Shown here: positions 24,452 through 36,129 of the stretch, in pieces
Layout: the number at the start of each line of letters is the position of its first letter
Numbering within the stretch: the stretch's first letter is position 1
NCBI GenBank assembly: GCA_025330725.1
Contig: JAIWND010000009.1
Location: forward strand, 124,001-188,000
Length of the DNA: 64,000 nucleotides
Direction of reading: 5' to 3'
Origin: Chlamydoabsidia padenii
Taxonomy: Eukaryota > Mucoromycota > Mucoromycetes > Mucorales > Cunninghamellaceae
The notes under the pieces: model-generated
What the model was told of the DNA's origin: nothing
Database searches by the model: none
Seen by the model: the letters and a program-made list of their open reading frames with translations, nothing else
Translations under genes and position numbers: made by a program

Positions 24452-25087
24452 GGAAGAAGGATATAAAAAGAAGGAAAGACGTTTAAAAGATGTGTGAATA
24501 AGGAATGGAGAATGTAAAAAAATAAAATAAAAGAATATGAGAAAAAAAAAAAAAAAAAAAAAAGTGTAAGGAAAAGGAGAGAAAGGAAGATCAGCCTGCC
24601 GCTCAGAAAAAAACACACACATCGCCTATCGGAATTTGAATCCATAGTGTGATTCGATAAATCGGCCAATCAAGGATGATCATTTAGCATGTTCCCCCTT
24701 ACGGGGAATTATAGGACCGAGGCTCTGGAGCCTGAAATAAAAAACCAATATGCAGGCTGATCTTTTTTTAATGAAATAGTTCCAAGAGGATCATCCCATG
24801 TTACTTTTTTACTCACGCCGGTCGATCCTCTATTTAAGAAGAAGGGAAATAAAAAGGGGGCCTAAAAAAATCGATTGAAAGAGTCGGGGTGCTGCGGTGT
24901 AACAATGTCTTCGGATCTTTTGGGTGGGAGGCAAATATAGAAAAAACGGGTTGGGTGATCGGCGATCTTTTTTTAGCATCAATCTATCCCTTTTTTAGCA
25001 CGAGACAGTAGGCAACCAAAGACAGTCCCCCCCAAAAAAAGTAGAATACATCAATAGGTTTTTATTTAGTTAAAACAGTACATATTA
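24452..25087. other. C2H2 gene promoter and YTP1 3' flank
   Basis: Contains poly(A) at 24541-24563, a TCGGAATTTGAA element at 24629-24640 and a CCAAT box near 24665, both upstream of the C2H2 gene. The right part is the 3' flank of YTP1. No coding signal was seen. Confidence 0.6.
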
Positions 25088-27483
25088 CTAAGGTACATGA
25101 CTATCACTATTGTTTCGTTCACTAGAATAATACGCCAGTCGTTCATGTCCATTGTTTGAAGAGGAGAATCCGTCGTCATTGGTGTTGAAGGTATATCCGT
25201 TTACACCAGTAACTGTGGCACGTCGTCGTTTTGATTTCATCCATTGCCGATCTTTTCGTTTACCACTTTCTGTCTTGTGTACCATCCTGTCTTCCAGAAT
25301 ATCATCTTCTTGTGATAGCCAATGATCGCATTGTGCCGCCCCAATAGTAGTGATCGAGGTATTGGTCATAGTTGAGAACGTCCCACATGGTGATGATGTG
25401 CCCGATTGTTGTAAAGTGTCATTTATCATGGTGGGTGATGTGGATGGTAGAGGGGAAAGAGTAGGCTGATCATCCATATAAAGAGGTACGGCATCAGGTA
25501 AGACACCTCCAACACCGGAATAGCTTGACGATGAGAGTGTGCGTGGACCCCTTCCACTTTTGTTATTATCTTGGCTATTGTTGTGCATGCTGGTAGAAAT
25601 CAACAGTGATCGCCGTTTCGCTCTGTATTGACTTGGTCGCATGAGGGGTGGTGATGCTGATACTGGTGATGTGGGTGTTCCAGTACTTTTTAAAGACGAT
25701 AAAGACGCTGTCGATGTCAGTGGAACTAAAGGGACTGATGTAAATTTCTGTTGTTGATGTTGTGAAGTCGGGCCGTACTTTGTCGATGTGGAGCACGTCG
25801 GTGCCGCCATTGTGGTGGTCATTACAGTGTTGTTGACAAGGTGGGTACTGAGTGTTCTTGATACAGTCGGGGCAAATTGATCGCCATAGTCGCCAGAAGC
25901 CAAATTCATATAATCGTACTTGTCACTTTGTTTCGCACAGAGCATGTATAAAGTGCACATGATTACCAAATAAACAGTCCATAAGAATGATATGGCTAAT
26001 AGCACATTCACATAAATAGTAGGATCGCTGATGTAATAACGCATTGATTCCACCCAGTCGACAATTGTACCAATAAAAAGAAGACCTCCTGATATCGCCG
26101 TATAACAAAAGAGCAGACCACATACCATTGTGATTGAAGCATAAACAATTTGGTGTTTGCATTTCGATGAAGAGTCCATTCCAGTAAGTTGCCGATAAGT
26201 CGATTCGTATTCAGCAGCACGTTGTTGTCCAAGATCAAGGTCATTTATAGGATCACCTTCGATACTGTCGTCACAATTGCCACCCGAGGCCCTTGAGTAT
26301 AATCGAGGTAGGTCTTCAGTGGGTGATTTTCGGAATATGATCTGGATAAATCGTGCCGTACCACCAGTCATAAGTATATAGCCGAGCATCGATTGAAGTT
26401 GCATCGCATAAGGGTCATCCACTACCTGTCCAGCGAGAATGCCTAGAGGCAAAAGAAAAAAAAAAATCAGAATGTCAGTACACGCCATTATTAATGTTCC
26501 ACAATATCATGATATTTACCTTTCCCAGTAAGACAAAGAACGATAGAATTGACAATATTCCTTTTTTTTAAGAAGGGTATCCATTCTTGATACGTCACAG
26601 CCAAAGACAATAAACCACCAGTAGACCATAAAAGACTTAGGTTGATGACTTTCCAGGACGATCCCACCAATAGTGAATCTGTAAGCAATATATATAAAAA
26701 AAGAGGTTAGCTATCATCAAGCCCTATTCATCATGTTGCCCATCTTTTAAGTACTTTACCCCACCATATGAATGACACCAAACCCCAGAGCAAGAGACCA
26801 AGAGCTTCATAGTATTCAGGAGAAGAAGACTGAGGCAAAGAGAGAAGACCGCCCAGATGCATGAATGCCAGCGAGCCATAAAAAAGGAATCCGGTCCCAG
26901 TGGAAAGTGGCAACCAGCATTGACCAAGTGAGCTACAACTTGAGGTAAAAACCAAAACACAAGATATCAGGTAAAGGCAGCCAAAGTATATAGCAATCCA
27001 GGGTAAAACCCAATTAGCCATTTCAGGTACTTTATATACCAGAGTAGAATGCCAAGCAACTGGCGTCGACTGTTGTTCATGTTCGTTTTCGCGTTCTTGA
27101 AAAGTGGTAAGATTATTATGATCAAGGTGACGTTGGTGCCCTGATAAACCAGAGTGTAGATAGTGTAGGCCCAAGTCGAGAGAAGTGATTAAAAGAATAC
27201 AGAAGAACAAGCCAATGTGGAAGGCAAAGACAGAGTCGGATGTTGAGGAAGAGTAGGGTATGAACCAACCAGTGACAAAGCCAACCAATACAAAGATCCA
27301 GCCAAGACCGAGGAATACTAGGCGTTGTTGAATTTGACAGGTTCTTGACATGCGTTGAATAATAGCATAGGGATAAAAACCGAAGGTAGCTGTAGATATG
27401 GTGAAGAGATGTATAATGGTGATGGTATATCGAATGGGTGCATTTGAGGGAAAGTCGTGACCAGCAGGTGAGGTATCATCCAT
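25088..27483 (-). CDS. YTP1: YTP1-like multi-pass membrane protein
   Basis: Three exons (26760-27483, 26520-26678, 25088-26442) give 745 residues. The N-terminal half has about seven hydrophobic helices with His-containing loops, a DUF2427-like layout. The C-terminal half has Ytp1-domain features: LSLAVTYQEWIPFLKKRNIV, NSIVLCLTGKG and VDDPYAMQLQSMLGYILMTG. The last ~280 residues form a hydrophilic Ser/Thr-rich tail ending in SHVP. Yeast Ytp1 is a membrane protein of unknown biochemical function, so none is assigned here. The splices G|AT and G|GC are in frame. The region upstream of the ATG (27484-27784) carries a TTTTAAACCCCG element. The start MDDTSPAG was preferred to an upstream ATG because the intervening residues look untranslated. 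Confidence 0.85.
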
Positions 27484-27694
27484 TATTTGTAAGTTGTGTA
27501 AAGGCGTATATGTATAAAACAGAAGGATAGGGTAAAAAGAGGGTAAGCAATCTTGAAAAGATGGGATATACAATATACTAAACTAAAAACATGAAATTGG
27601 TCTACTTTAATATAAAAAAAAAGTGGTGATAGGAAGACAAAGAAGATATGGAATTGTAAAAAGAAAAAAAAGGGAAAGCCCATTTAACCAAATA

Positions 27695-27710
27695 GTTTTA
27701 AACCCCGCAG
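27695..27710 (-). promoter_or_regulatory. Recurrent promoter element, CGGGGTTTAAA variant
   Basis: Plus strand GTTTTAAACCCCGCAG, 212 bp upstream of the YTP1 ATG, in the gap between YTP1 and RIP1. Confidence 0.4.
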
Positions 27711-27784
27711 TTCTGGCATCATTAAACAGTGAGTCAGGTAAATCAAAAAACATGTATAATTTTTTATTTGTAACAAAGGATAAT

Positions 27785-28858
27785 CTAACCAATAATAAGT
27801 TTGTCGTCTTGGAAGTTGTATTCTATATGAGAAGAAGAAGAAGAAGAGAGAGAGAGAGAATAGTTAGTAAGCAAATAGAAGCAATAGTTCATCAATAACT
27901 TACCGGGGATTTCAAGATTAAGGGGAGCAGGACCCTTACGGATACGACCAGAGATATCGTAATGGGAACCGTGGCAAGGACAATACCAACCTCCATAGTC
28001 ACCAGCTTCACCAATAGGCACACAACCCCTAAAAAAGAAGAATAAAAAAAAAAAAAAGCATTAATACAAAGTTCATCACCCAAAACAGGGATGTATAAAA
28101 CCCCCAATACCAATTAATATATTACTATTACTACTTACAAGTGAGTACAGACACCAAGCATGACCAACCATTCAGGCTTCTTGACCCGTTCAGCATCTTG
28201 TTGAGGATCACGAAGTTCTTGTACGTTGACAGTATTGGCTTCAGAGATTTCATCTTGAGTACGGTGACGAATGAAGACGGGCTTACCACGCCACTTGATG
28301 GTCACATTCTTGCCTTCAGGGATAGAGGCCAAATCAACTTCAGCCTTAGCCAAAGCCAAAACATCAGCAGAGGCAGACATGTTGGCCAAAAAGTCACTGA
28401 CAGTAGCTTGAGCACCAGCAGCGGAGACCAAAGCAGTAGTACCAACCATCATGTAAGCAAAGGATCGGCTGGCATCACCACTGACACCAGTCTTTTTGTA
28501 CTTTGAAAAGTCGGGAACGTTGGTGGTGTGTTGACGACGCAAGCTAATGGCTTGAGTAGGAGCAGCTATGATAAACAGTATCCAATGGGGGGTTAATAAC
28601 AAGTTTCCAGTAACTCTAGTTATATTCTATCTTTCTATTTTGTTGTAGTTTACCATTTACATAGGAGTTGTTGATCAAACCGCCGATGGATCGTTGCTTG
28701 ACAGGAATGTTGGAAGGGACAGCATGAGAAGATTGGTGTTCATCGTCCTTGGTGGAAGAAACATGGAAGATATGTTTCAAAGCTGATGCAGAAGCGGGCA
28801 CACTGTTGTAAGAGCGGTTGCTGATGGTGGACGCAATAGATCGTGACAAAGAAGCCAT
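27785..28858 (-). CDS. RIP1: Ubiquinol-cytochrome c reductase Rieske iron-sulfur subunit
   Basis: Four exons (28654-28858, 28139-28565, 27904-28028, 27785-27822) give 264 residues. The N-terminus is a Ser/Arg-rich mitochondrial presequence ([19 protein letters not shown]). The UCR_TM helix follows PDFSKYKK and includes [20 protein letters not shown]. The Rieske domain has both cluster-binding boxes, CTHLGCVP and CPCHGSHYD, with the Gly-Pro-Ala-Pro loop [11 protein letters not shown]. An intron falls inside the first box (CTHL|GC), and the join restores it exactly. Role: transfers electrons from ubiquinol to cytochrome c1 in mitochondrial complex III. All ligands (2 Cys, 2 His) and the disulfide Cys pair are present. 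Length fits the family. Confidence 0.96.
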
Positions 28859-29496
28859 GATGTAATGTTGAAGAGTGGGGAGTACGGAAAGGATTCAAAG
28901 AAGGAAGGGAAGAAAGAAAAAAAAAAAAAAAGTTTTTTATTTCTCTCCCAGCTATTGACCCCCGCCCACTTGGTCCAGTCTACCTTGTCTTTTTTTTTTT
29001 TTTCGTCGTCATCAAATGAACCTGTCGGGATTGGAAATTTCTTTATGAGTGATTGGTAATATGTAGATCGTCCACAGACACTTTATATTAAACTGTTCTA
29101 CATAGTTAGTTACATGCATGTTCCATCATTTAAATCTTATACAAAGCATTTGCCTTGGATCTTTAAATGAGCCAGTAGACTCAAGTGTGTAGAATGGAAA
29201 TACCTATCAACCAAGGTTTCAGTGTTAGAACCTAATAATGTCAAGGTACTTTTTAGAAAGCTATTCCGGATCTTCAATTTTGGAAAAAAAAAAAAAAATG
29301 AATCAAGATAAAAAGGCAAAGGAAAACGAAACCATGATGGTTAAAGTGATCAGCATAGTAATCGCATGAAACAAAATGCTAACTTGATCAAGCAGGGATT
29401 TATTTTAAACGCCGACAGTTTTGAACTCAAAAAGCTGTGAATGCACTTTTATCCATTTTTCCCCTTTTCTTTCCCGCAAAATCATCAGTAACTTAA
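28859..29496. promoter_or_regulatory. Shared divergent promoter region of RIP1 and INTS7
   Basis: The two genes start 638 bp apart and point away from each other. A GTCGGGATTGGAAATTT element (29024-29040) lies 166 bp before the RIP1 ATG. An ATTTTAAACGCCGACAG element (29402-29418) lies about 80 bp before the INTS7 ATG. Short poly(A) and poly(T) runs are present. No coding signal was seen. Confidence 0.6.
29402..29418 (+). promoter_or_regulatory. Recurrent promoter element, TTTAAACGCCG variant
   Basis: ATTTTAAACGCCGACAG about 80 bp upstream of the INTS7 ATG. Confidence 0.4.
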
Positions 29497-32400
29497 ATGA
29501 ACGACTCTGATCTTTTGGCACGACAACAAGCAGAAGGTCATAAAGCACTCTTATTACTTGAAACTGAATTTAATGCTAAACCACGGACGGCGGTACTCAG
29601 CATTCAAGGATCTCAAATACGTGCTCTCGCTCAATTCCCTTCCTTCTTCCAAACGTATCCATCTCCTGTCATTCTCAACGCGGCTATCCTCAAACTGGCT
29701 GATTGGTTCCACCATGGGTAAGAAGTAAAAATAAAACATTGACTACTCACTATCTAATAATCTTCTTGTTTATTCTGTAGGAACAACGTGGTTAGAATGC
29801 ACATTTACAAGGTCCTGGATGGCGTGTCCAAAGATCACCTTACCAAGATCATAAACGTGGATGAAACTATGCGACGTATCTTACCAGTATTAGGCAGCAA
29901 TGATCCTACAGCAAGAGCACTCACACTACGGTAAGCAACAGAATACTGCAATGAGCAATAATACACGATTCATTAATTTTTTTTTTTTTGTCAATTGTAG
30001 GGTTTTCGGCTGTATGGCGATCGTCTTCAAGGATAATCTTGATGTGCAACATGGGTAACATGGAGAAAGAACAATTGTTTGGGTGTGACCTTGTAGATTA
30101 ACATAATTTGTGTTTATCCTTTGTTTAATAGGCTTTTAGAAAGGGTCCACAAGTCCACCGATCGGTTTGAAACTGAAGCAGCTGTCTGGGCTAGTGATCA
30201 ATTCTGTTTGCGGTCCACCTCGTTTCTGTCTGTTATGTTTATACGTATACAATCTAGACTTACTGGTAAAAATTATATTACTACTTTACTTGTTTATCAT
30301 TATACTCACCCTGCCCTTTATATTTTATTAGATCCAACCACTTCATTTGATATCCAGCTCAAACTTATCAAGATATTACGGCATATGCATAATGATATTG
30401 CTATGGCAAGACAGGTAAGAGGGGGGGGGGAGAACAGAAAATTTACTACTTGTTATTCCTTTGACTAACTGATTGGATTGGATTAATGATTAGGCTAAAC
30501 AACTGTGTCTACACTTGCTGACTGAAAATGGTGATAATGAAAGACTTGTTATTGTGGTGCTACGAACATTAACAAAGTTACTCTCGGTGGCACTTATTGA
30601 TCAACGCGAACAGGTAAGCATTAACTTGATATGGGTTATATAATAGATGCGGATAGGAACTAACTCATCCCCCTTTGTATGTGTTTGTGTCTGTTAATAG
30701 ATTAATCGGCTGCTCTACTACTTGCTACACGATGGACGCTTATTAGTACAACAAAGCGTGCTGCAGGATCTTCAACACCTGAGTCATAATGATATCATGT
30801 TTGATGCCACTCATATTACGGTAAGAATCAGACATGTCAAATAATAGAACCCAACTGATCTTCTTCTTCTTCTTTTGTCGTAGACGCTACTAAGTGGTAT
30901 TGCAGCATCAACCGTCAAATCTCCTCGCCTTCAACATAGTGCTTATAAATGTGCCGAAACATTGATCCGATCACATCGTACGCTTATTTACCATATTTTA
31001 CGACAACCCTCAATATCAACGGAGCGGCAAACTATTATTCGGACCCTCGACACATGTCGAACCACTCTCGACAACTCAATACAACAACATCAATACAATT
31101 TGGCTATCGGATGTGCTCAGCTACTGATGGCTATAGCGGAAATCTCAACATCAACCGCAACAATAGAAGAACAGGACGATCCAATGATTGGGGATTCATA
31201 CGATGGCGAACACCTCTTGAATGATAGCCGAGCTCTTTTACAACACATTGTCAGTCAACTCTCGCAAATCCAAATCAACCGGCTCTTCAATGGTGACCAA
31301 GCTTCTTGTCGAAGGGTGGGTAGGCTTTGATACATACATGGTAACATGTGATTACTTACCTTTTTCTTTCATTGTCATCAATGATTAGCTTAAAAATCTA
31401 CTGGCCATCAAATCAAAACTGCTTCTACTACTAAACAGTCAAGATGGGAAGGATGCATTCATAGAAGGCTACAACATGATGATTAATCACCCTCGTAAGT
31501 CAAAATATATGTGCTCAAGTAGAAATAATCATTTACTAACTTATATATATATATATATAGAAAAAGAAGTAGGATCCATTTTCCTCCAATACTGCTCATC
31601 CATTGCCAAAACTTGTGATGATCTCTCCTCTTGGCTCCCTCCTCTCGCTCTAGACACTCTTGAAAAGCAGGTCCATACACCTGTGGCATTTGTAAGTTAA
31701 AAAACGAACCATCTATCATCCTCAATACTGATCTTGTACATTCTTAATAGATCAATACTTTGCGCCTATTGTTTCGAACTGTACAAACAGACAAGGCGAT
31801 TGGTGATGATATTCTCCTGTTACTTCGACTTTTTGGTGAATGGGATGAAACTGCAACAAGATATCGGTCAAATGGATGGTATTTATATATAATCGGCAAA
31901 GAAGCTGGCGTATGTGGATGGTACTTTGTGATGCATCGTGTAATGAACGACCTTCAATCAATGGTATGTTGGAAGAGATTACTTGATCATATATTGACTC
32001 TGGATTGTTTCTGTTTAGGTGGAATCGAATTCTTGTCTTTATTGGCTATCGACACTCTCTCTGCTCGGTTTGGCAGAATGGTCAGCGACACAACAAGCTA
32101 GCACCCCGACACCGAATCCTTTGGATTTACATGTCGCCGCGCTCACCAAGTTGAAGGTAACTATACCACACTGGATATTATAAAACATACTGATCTTTGA
32201 ATATACTTAATATTTCGATAGGCTTTCAATGCAATTACGGGACGGTCACGATTCCAGACCTGGTTTGTTCGCCTGAGGATGGAAATGATTCATACAATGC
32301 AGCATATGTTGGCTACAATAGAAACAATTCGAAATGGTGACTTGAACGATTATCGGATCTTGAAAATGGTAATAGGATGTAATATACAAAGTGTGGTTGT

Positions 32401-33079
32401 GCTAATCCTCTCTTCTTCTCCCTTTTTTTGTGATGTTTTAGATGAACACTTGTGCCAGCAACTTCCGCGTACTCGCCTCTCGTTATGATATTGCTTCTCA
32501 ATCTATGGTCGACGACCAAGATAATGCATTGATTGTGGTAATGGAAGATTTCAAGGTTAGTGCGCTGATCCTTGAACATGCGTCAAGAACATGCGTCAAA
32601 TCAAGGTAAATATGCTGGTATACGATTTACAAACTTTACCAGGCCTGTAAACTCAATGCTTCTTTTTTTTTTTTTTTTTTTTTTTGTATGTGTTTATAAT
32701 ATGAATAGTGAAAGTGATTCTTTCTTCTATATTGATCCGACCCTCCTATCATTGCTGTCCAAAAATGCCAACTCAACAATCACTGGAGATGACAATCCAA
32801 CCTTTGTCTCAACGAAACTATCTGACTTTCGAAACATGTGTATTGGATTCCTAAAAGTAATGGTTAAATGGGAAGAAGAAGAACAAGGTGAAGGCATGGT
32901 CGAACAAGTAAGTATTAACTAGATTGGAAAATTGTGAACGGGGTTTGTCTTTTACCATACTAACATGATTTTATTTCTTTTGGTCTTTATAGCGATACAT
33001 GGATGTCACAGGTACCTTTTGTCACACTTTATTACGCTGCCCTCTGATTCTTCCACCTTCATTTTTTAAACTTGGATAA
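29497..33079 (+). CDS. INTS7: Integrator complex subunit 7 homolog
   Basis: About 17 exons encode roughly 840 residues of helical-repeat (ARM/HEAT-like) protein. The N-terminus matches INTS7 closely: FPSFFQTYPSPVILNAAILK, LADWFHHGNNVVR, INVDETMRRILPVL, SNDPTARALTLRVFG, EAAVWASDQF and LKLIKILRHMHNDIAMARQ, in that order. INTS7 is a scaffold subunit of the nuclear Integrator complex, which cleaves nascent RNAs and attenuates RNA polymerase II. Exons are confident up to 32555. Between 32556 and 32708 the structure is uncertain: a short AACATGCGTCAAATCAAG exon, an exon at 32643, and a T23 run where the frame cannot be fixed. The last exons are 32709-32907 and 32993-33079. The C-terminus has the PLILPPSFF motif expected near the end of the family. 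Human INTS7 is somewhat longer (962 aa). Confidence 0.88.
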
Positions 33080-33746
33080 TTGATTACATTATTAAAATAG
33101 TTACTAAATAGATCAACATTAATATAATAAAGCATTCTATATTTATACCCCCTATATTACAGTCGTTGTCTAAAAGGCTAATGATCGGGTGGGATTTGAA
33201 AAGGCGGGATGTGAAACTGAGATTTACTTTGTTTTTGCATGAAGACCACGGAATCTTTTACTCTCACCAACCAGTAAAAGGTAGATAATAGATTCGATAC
33301 CTGTAAAGAATGTTACTTTAAACGGCATCGATCTGTTCCAGATTTGTGTGACCGAAACCAAATGAGTCTTTCATGAAAATGCCAATGACCAATGTCTTCC
33401 TTGTGCAACTGAAACCATCCATCAAGATGACGAGTGAATGAAAGAGATTCTTAATTAAAGATAAATTGAGTAATAGTAAATTGTTTGACAAGGGCAAAGA
33501 CATAATGAGACACATCACATTAGGTAGTATGAATGGGTTCCTAGGACAATGCGGAATAAGCGCATTGGAATGATATGTGGACCAAATAAGACATACATAT
33601 ATATATAATAAATAAAAGACAGGCTTGTGACAGACCAAATGATGATTTTTATTAAAATAAAATAAAAATAAAAGATATATTTAAACGGGTATACTAAAAA
33701 AAAAAAAATAACTATGTTATCAAAAGTAGATAAGGAAGGAATCTTT
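33080..33746. other. Convergent intergenic region with a doubled promoter-type element
   Basis: It lies between the 3' ends of INTS7 and the kinase-like gene. At 33187-33219 two copies of the element stand in tandem (GGGTGGGATTTGAAAA then GGCGGGATGTGAAACTG), although neither neighbouring gene starts here. A 106-codon minus ORF at 33318-33638 shows no family resemblance. Confidence 0.5.
33187..33219 (+). promoter_or_regulatory. Tandem pair of the recurrent element
   Basis: Two copies 16-17 bp apart, GTGGGATTTGAAAA and GGCGGGATGTGAAA. This is the only place where the element is doubled head-to-tail and far from an annotated start. It may mark an unannotated transcript. Confidence 0.45.
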
Positions 33747-35092
33747 TTATTTCCCGAGATGAGCCAGCTCTCGGTAAGGTTTCGAAGGAGGTGAGTATGG
33801 ACCGAGAAACAAGAATCGACAGGTTTTATTAATCAGGCGCCACCATTTCGATTTTCGAGCCTTCTTGTTGATTCGTAGAGATATTCTTGAGCAAGTGGGT
33901 ACAAGGGATTGTAGTGAGGTGGTCGATAATAACATGCGGTAAGGTTTCATCCAGGGGTGAAACATGACAAGATCCAAGGAAGCGCGCGTCTGTTCCGGTG
34001 CCAACATCCTACGGAGTAAATCCTTGACATCTAATATAAAAATGCACAAACATGTTAATAACGCTTTTTTTTTTTCTTCCAAGTGCATATGTCTTTTTTG
34101 TATGTATATAAATACATCTGTGTTACCTTCTGATAAGTGGTCAGGTATACTGAAATCCGCATGCAACATTTTCTTGACCAATTTCCGATCGTCCTTAGCC
34201 TTGAATGGATAATTCCCAACCAACATTTGATAAAGAGAGATCCCCAATACCCATACATCCGATAATCCATGACTACAGCAAGCATGCAGATATACTTCTG
34301 GTGGTATGTATTGAGAATTCCTATAAACATGTTGTTGTTGTTGTTGTTGTTGTTGTTGGTTTTTTTCCAAGAAAGAATATGTAAGTAAAACAAGCTGAGT
34401 TGAATATATATGCACACCCCTTCTTCCTCCTTTTGCAATCATTATATTTACCCAGTAAAAGGATAATCCAAGATACGGCCATTAGGAAGAGTCAAACGGA
34501 TAATGTGGATGTAATCACCATCGAATAATGCTTGTATTGTTGTCGTCATGTCAGGTTTCATTTGTAATTGATAAGTCGTCTGCACCATTTTCGAGAACTT
34601 GCGTTTACATACAAGTTCAATTCCATCATTACTTGATATAGATCCTTCTTCAGATTCCATAGATTGTCGATGATGATCCCGTTTTATGGTGTTCCTGATG
34701 TTACTGTTATCTACTTGATTGTAGTATTGATCCGGAGTTTGTCGAGACGTTGCTACTGGTGTAATGGTGGCTGCAAGTGGTGGTGATGGATCACTAGACA
34801 AGCTATTTCTATTGGTTTCCATTGATCGAGTTTGGTGACAATAATTCTTGATATGATCGCGTTGTCGTTCCTGTTGGTGGTGGTGGATCCAAAAAGACTT
34901 GGCTAGATTCTAGATTGTGTGGTATAAAGGAAGAAATAGGTATAAAAATAAAAAAGGGGAGAAGAAGAAAGAAAGAATAAATGGTGGCGTCAGTTTCAAA
35001 TATAATAAGGGGAGGGGGTATAATCATATAACAGGTGCATATTTTAGCTTACCATGATATAAAGAGTCATTGCAGCTAGCAAGTGGTGCCAT
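33747..35092 (-). CDS. Kinase-fold protein lacking the N-lobe and catalytic loop (pseudokinase-like)
   Basis: Exons 35053-35092, 34452-34902, 34127-34320 and 33747-34030 give 322 residues starting MAPLASCNDSLYHAK. The second exon encodes about 150 residues of low-complexity and unrecognised sequence. A kinase C-lobe then begins abruptly at the APE region: YIPPEVYLH, SHGLSDVWVLGISLYQML, GNYPFKAKDD, FSIPDHLSE, VKDLLRRMLAPEQTRAS and MFHPWMKPY. No glycine loop, VAIK Lys, HRD or DFG motif occurs anywhere in the exons or the flanks I read. The remaining C-lobe resembles SNF1/Tribbles-type kinases (IPDHLS...LLRRML...HPW). Exon 3 is preceded by a (CAA)n repeat in the intron. It could be a scaffold pseudokinase or a decayed kinase. 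Catalysis is very unlikely. Confidence 0.72.
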
Positions 35093-35850
35093 TATAATAA
35101 TGCTTAAAGAATTCGTGTGGTGATAAAGAAGGTGGATCAAAAGGTTGTAGTTGTCCGATTGCAAGTGGTGTCATTTTCAGGTGTAGAGAAGGTGACAAAG
35201 TAAACCATAAGGATGTAGGTGTCGTTCCAACGTTGTAAAATATGCTGCCATCAAGTATATTAATAAACGCTGATATCATAAAAAGGTATTAGCCATTATA
35301 ATAATGGAAAAGGGAAAAATAGTGGAGAAAGAAAGGGAAAACAAAAATGGAGAAGTTTGCCTTTTTTTTTGAAAGCGGAATTTGAAAATTGGAATTTGAA
35401 AAAATATCTATGCTCTATCTAGTGCATATTTCGGATGATGATACCCCGCTAGCGTATTCAGCCATGGACGGATGATCAATAAAACCATACGGGCCAACAA
35501 ATCAAGCAAGTAGTAAAAAGGAACGCCACATCATGATCTATTTTTACATACAAACTTGGTGCTGTGATTGGTCGGAATTAAGACATTACCGTTGCCATGA
35601 TATCTTCGGTTAAGTTTCTCCTATTCGCTTCCGCTACTCTGCATAAAAGGCTGCCAATAAGAAAATGAAATCAAAGTCCAAAAAGGAAGATTTAGGAAAC
35701 AGACAACGTACCATTGATGATGATTGCGAAGAGCTGAGTGCCAAAATAACTTTATTGGTTGCAGCATATGAAATTGTCATTTATTTTACTTTCTCTCTGT
35801 TTGTGTGTCACATCATCATGTTTTCCCACTTGATCCCAATTGATCGATAC

Positions 35851-35858
35851 TATAAAAG
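35851..35858 (+). promoter_or_regulatory. TATA box (TATAAAAG) of the homeodomain gene
   Basis: TATAAAAG follows CCCAATTGATCGATAC and precedes a pyrimidine-rich stretch. It lies about 280 bp before the homeodomain ATG. This spacing implies a leader of about 200-250 nt. Confidence 0.5.
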
Positions 35859-35924
35859 AATCGTGTCTTTTTCTCTTTCTCTCTTTTCTTTTTCATCTTT
35901 ACTGTTTTTTCATATTTTTCATAT

Positions 35925-35940
35925 AATTCAAATCCCGACA
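35925..35940 (+). promoter_or_regulatory. Recurrent promoter element, TTCAAATCCCG type
   Basis: AATTCAAATCCCGACA, 190 bp upstream of the homeodomain ATG. It shares a 15-base core with the copy at 16585-16599. Confidence 0.5.
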
Positions 35941-36129
35941 TCAATGCCTGTAAATATCATTTATAGATCAAGTTTCGATCATGTAGACTAACGACATCTG
36001 TTTTATAACATATAGGAAACCAATCCAGCACTTTTAATTCAGAATCTGCTATGCGATACCGAGCCTCTCGATGACCGATATACCAGGTCACCATCCAGCC
36101 AATCAGAAAGTAGCAGCTCGAATGTGTCA

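Larger units (their letters stand above)
35093..36129. promoter_or_regulatory. Divergent promoter region of kinase-like and homeodomain genes
   Basis: A double element (GCGGAATTTGAAAATT then GGAATTTGAAAAA, 35375-35404) lies upstream of the kinase-like gene. On the homeodomain side there are a TATA box at 35851, a CT-rich run and TTCAAATCCCGACA at 35927. A possible in-frame upstream ORF at 35665 has no family resemblance. Confidence 0.55.

Noticed and set aside
33318..33638. 106-codon minus-strand ORF
   Set aside because: No domain or family resemblance and a composition typical of AT-rich random frames; the element pair lies beside it, but that is not enough to call a gene.
36122..36124. Earlier ATG (ATGTGTCAATGC) as the start of the homeodomain gene
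   Set aside because: It is out of frame with the homeodomain; the in-frame ATG is at 36130.
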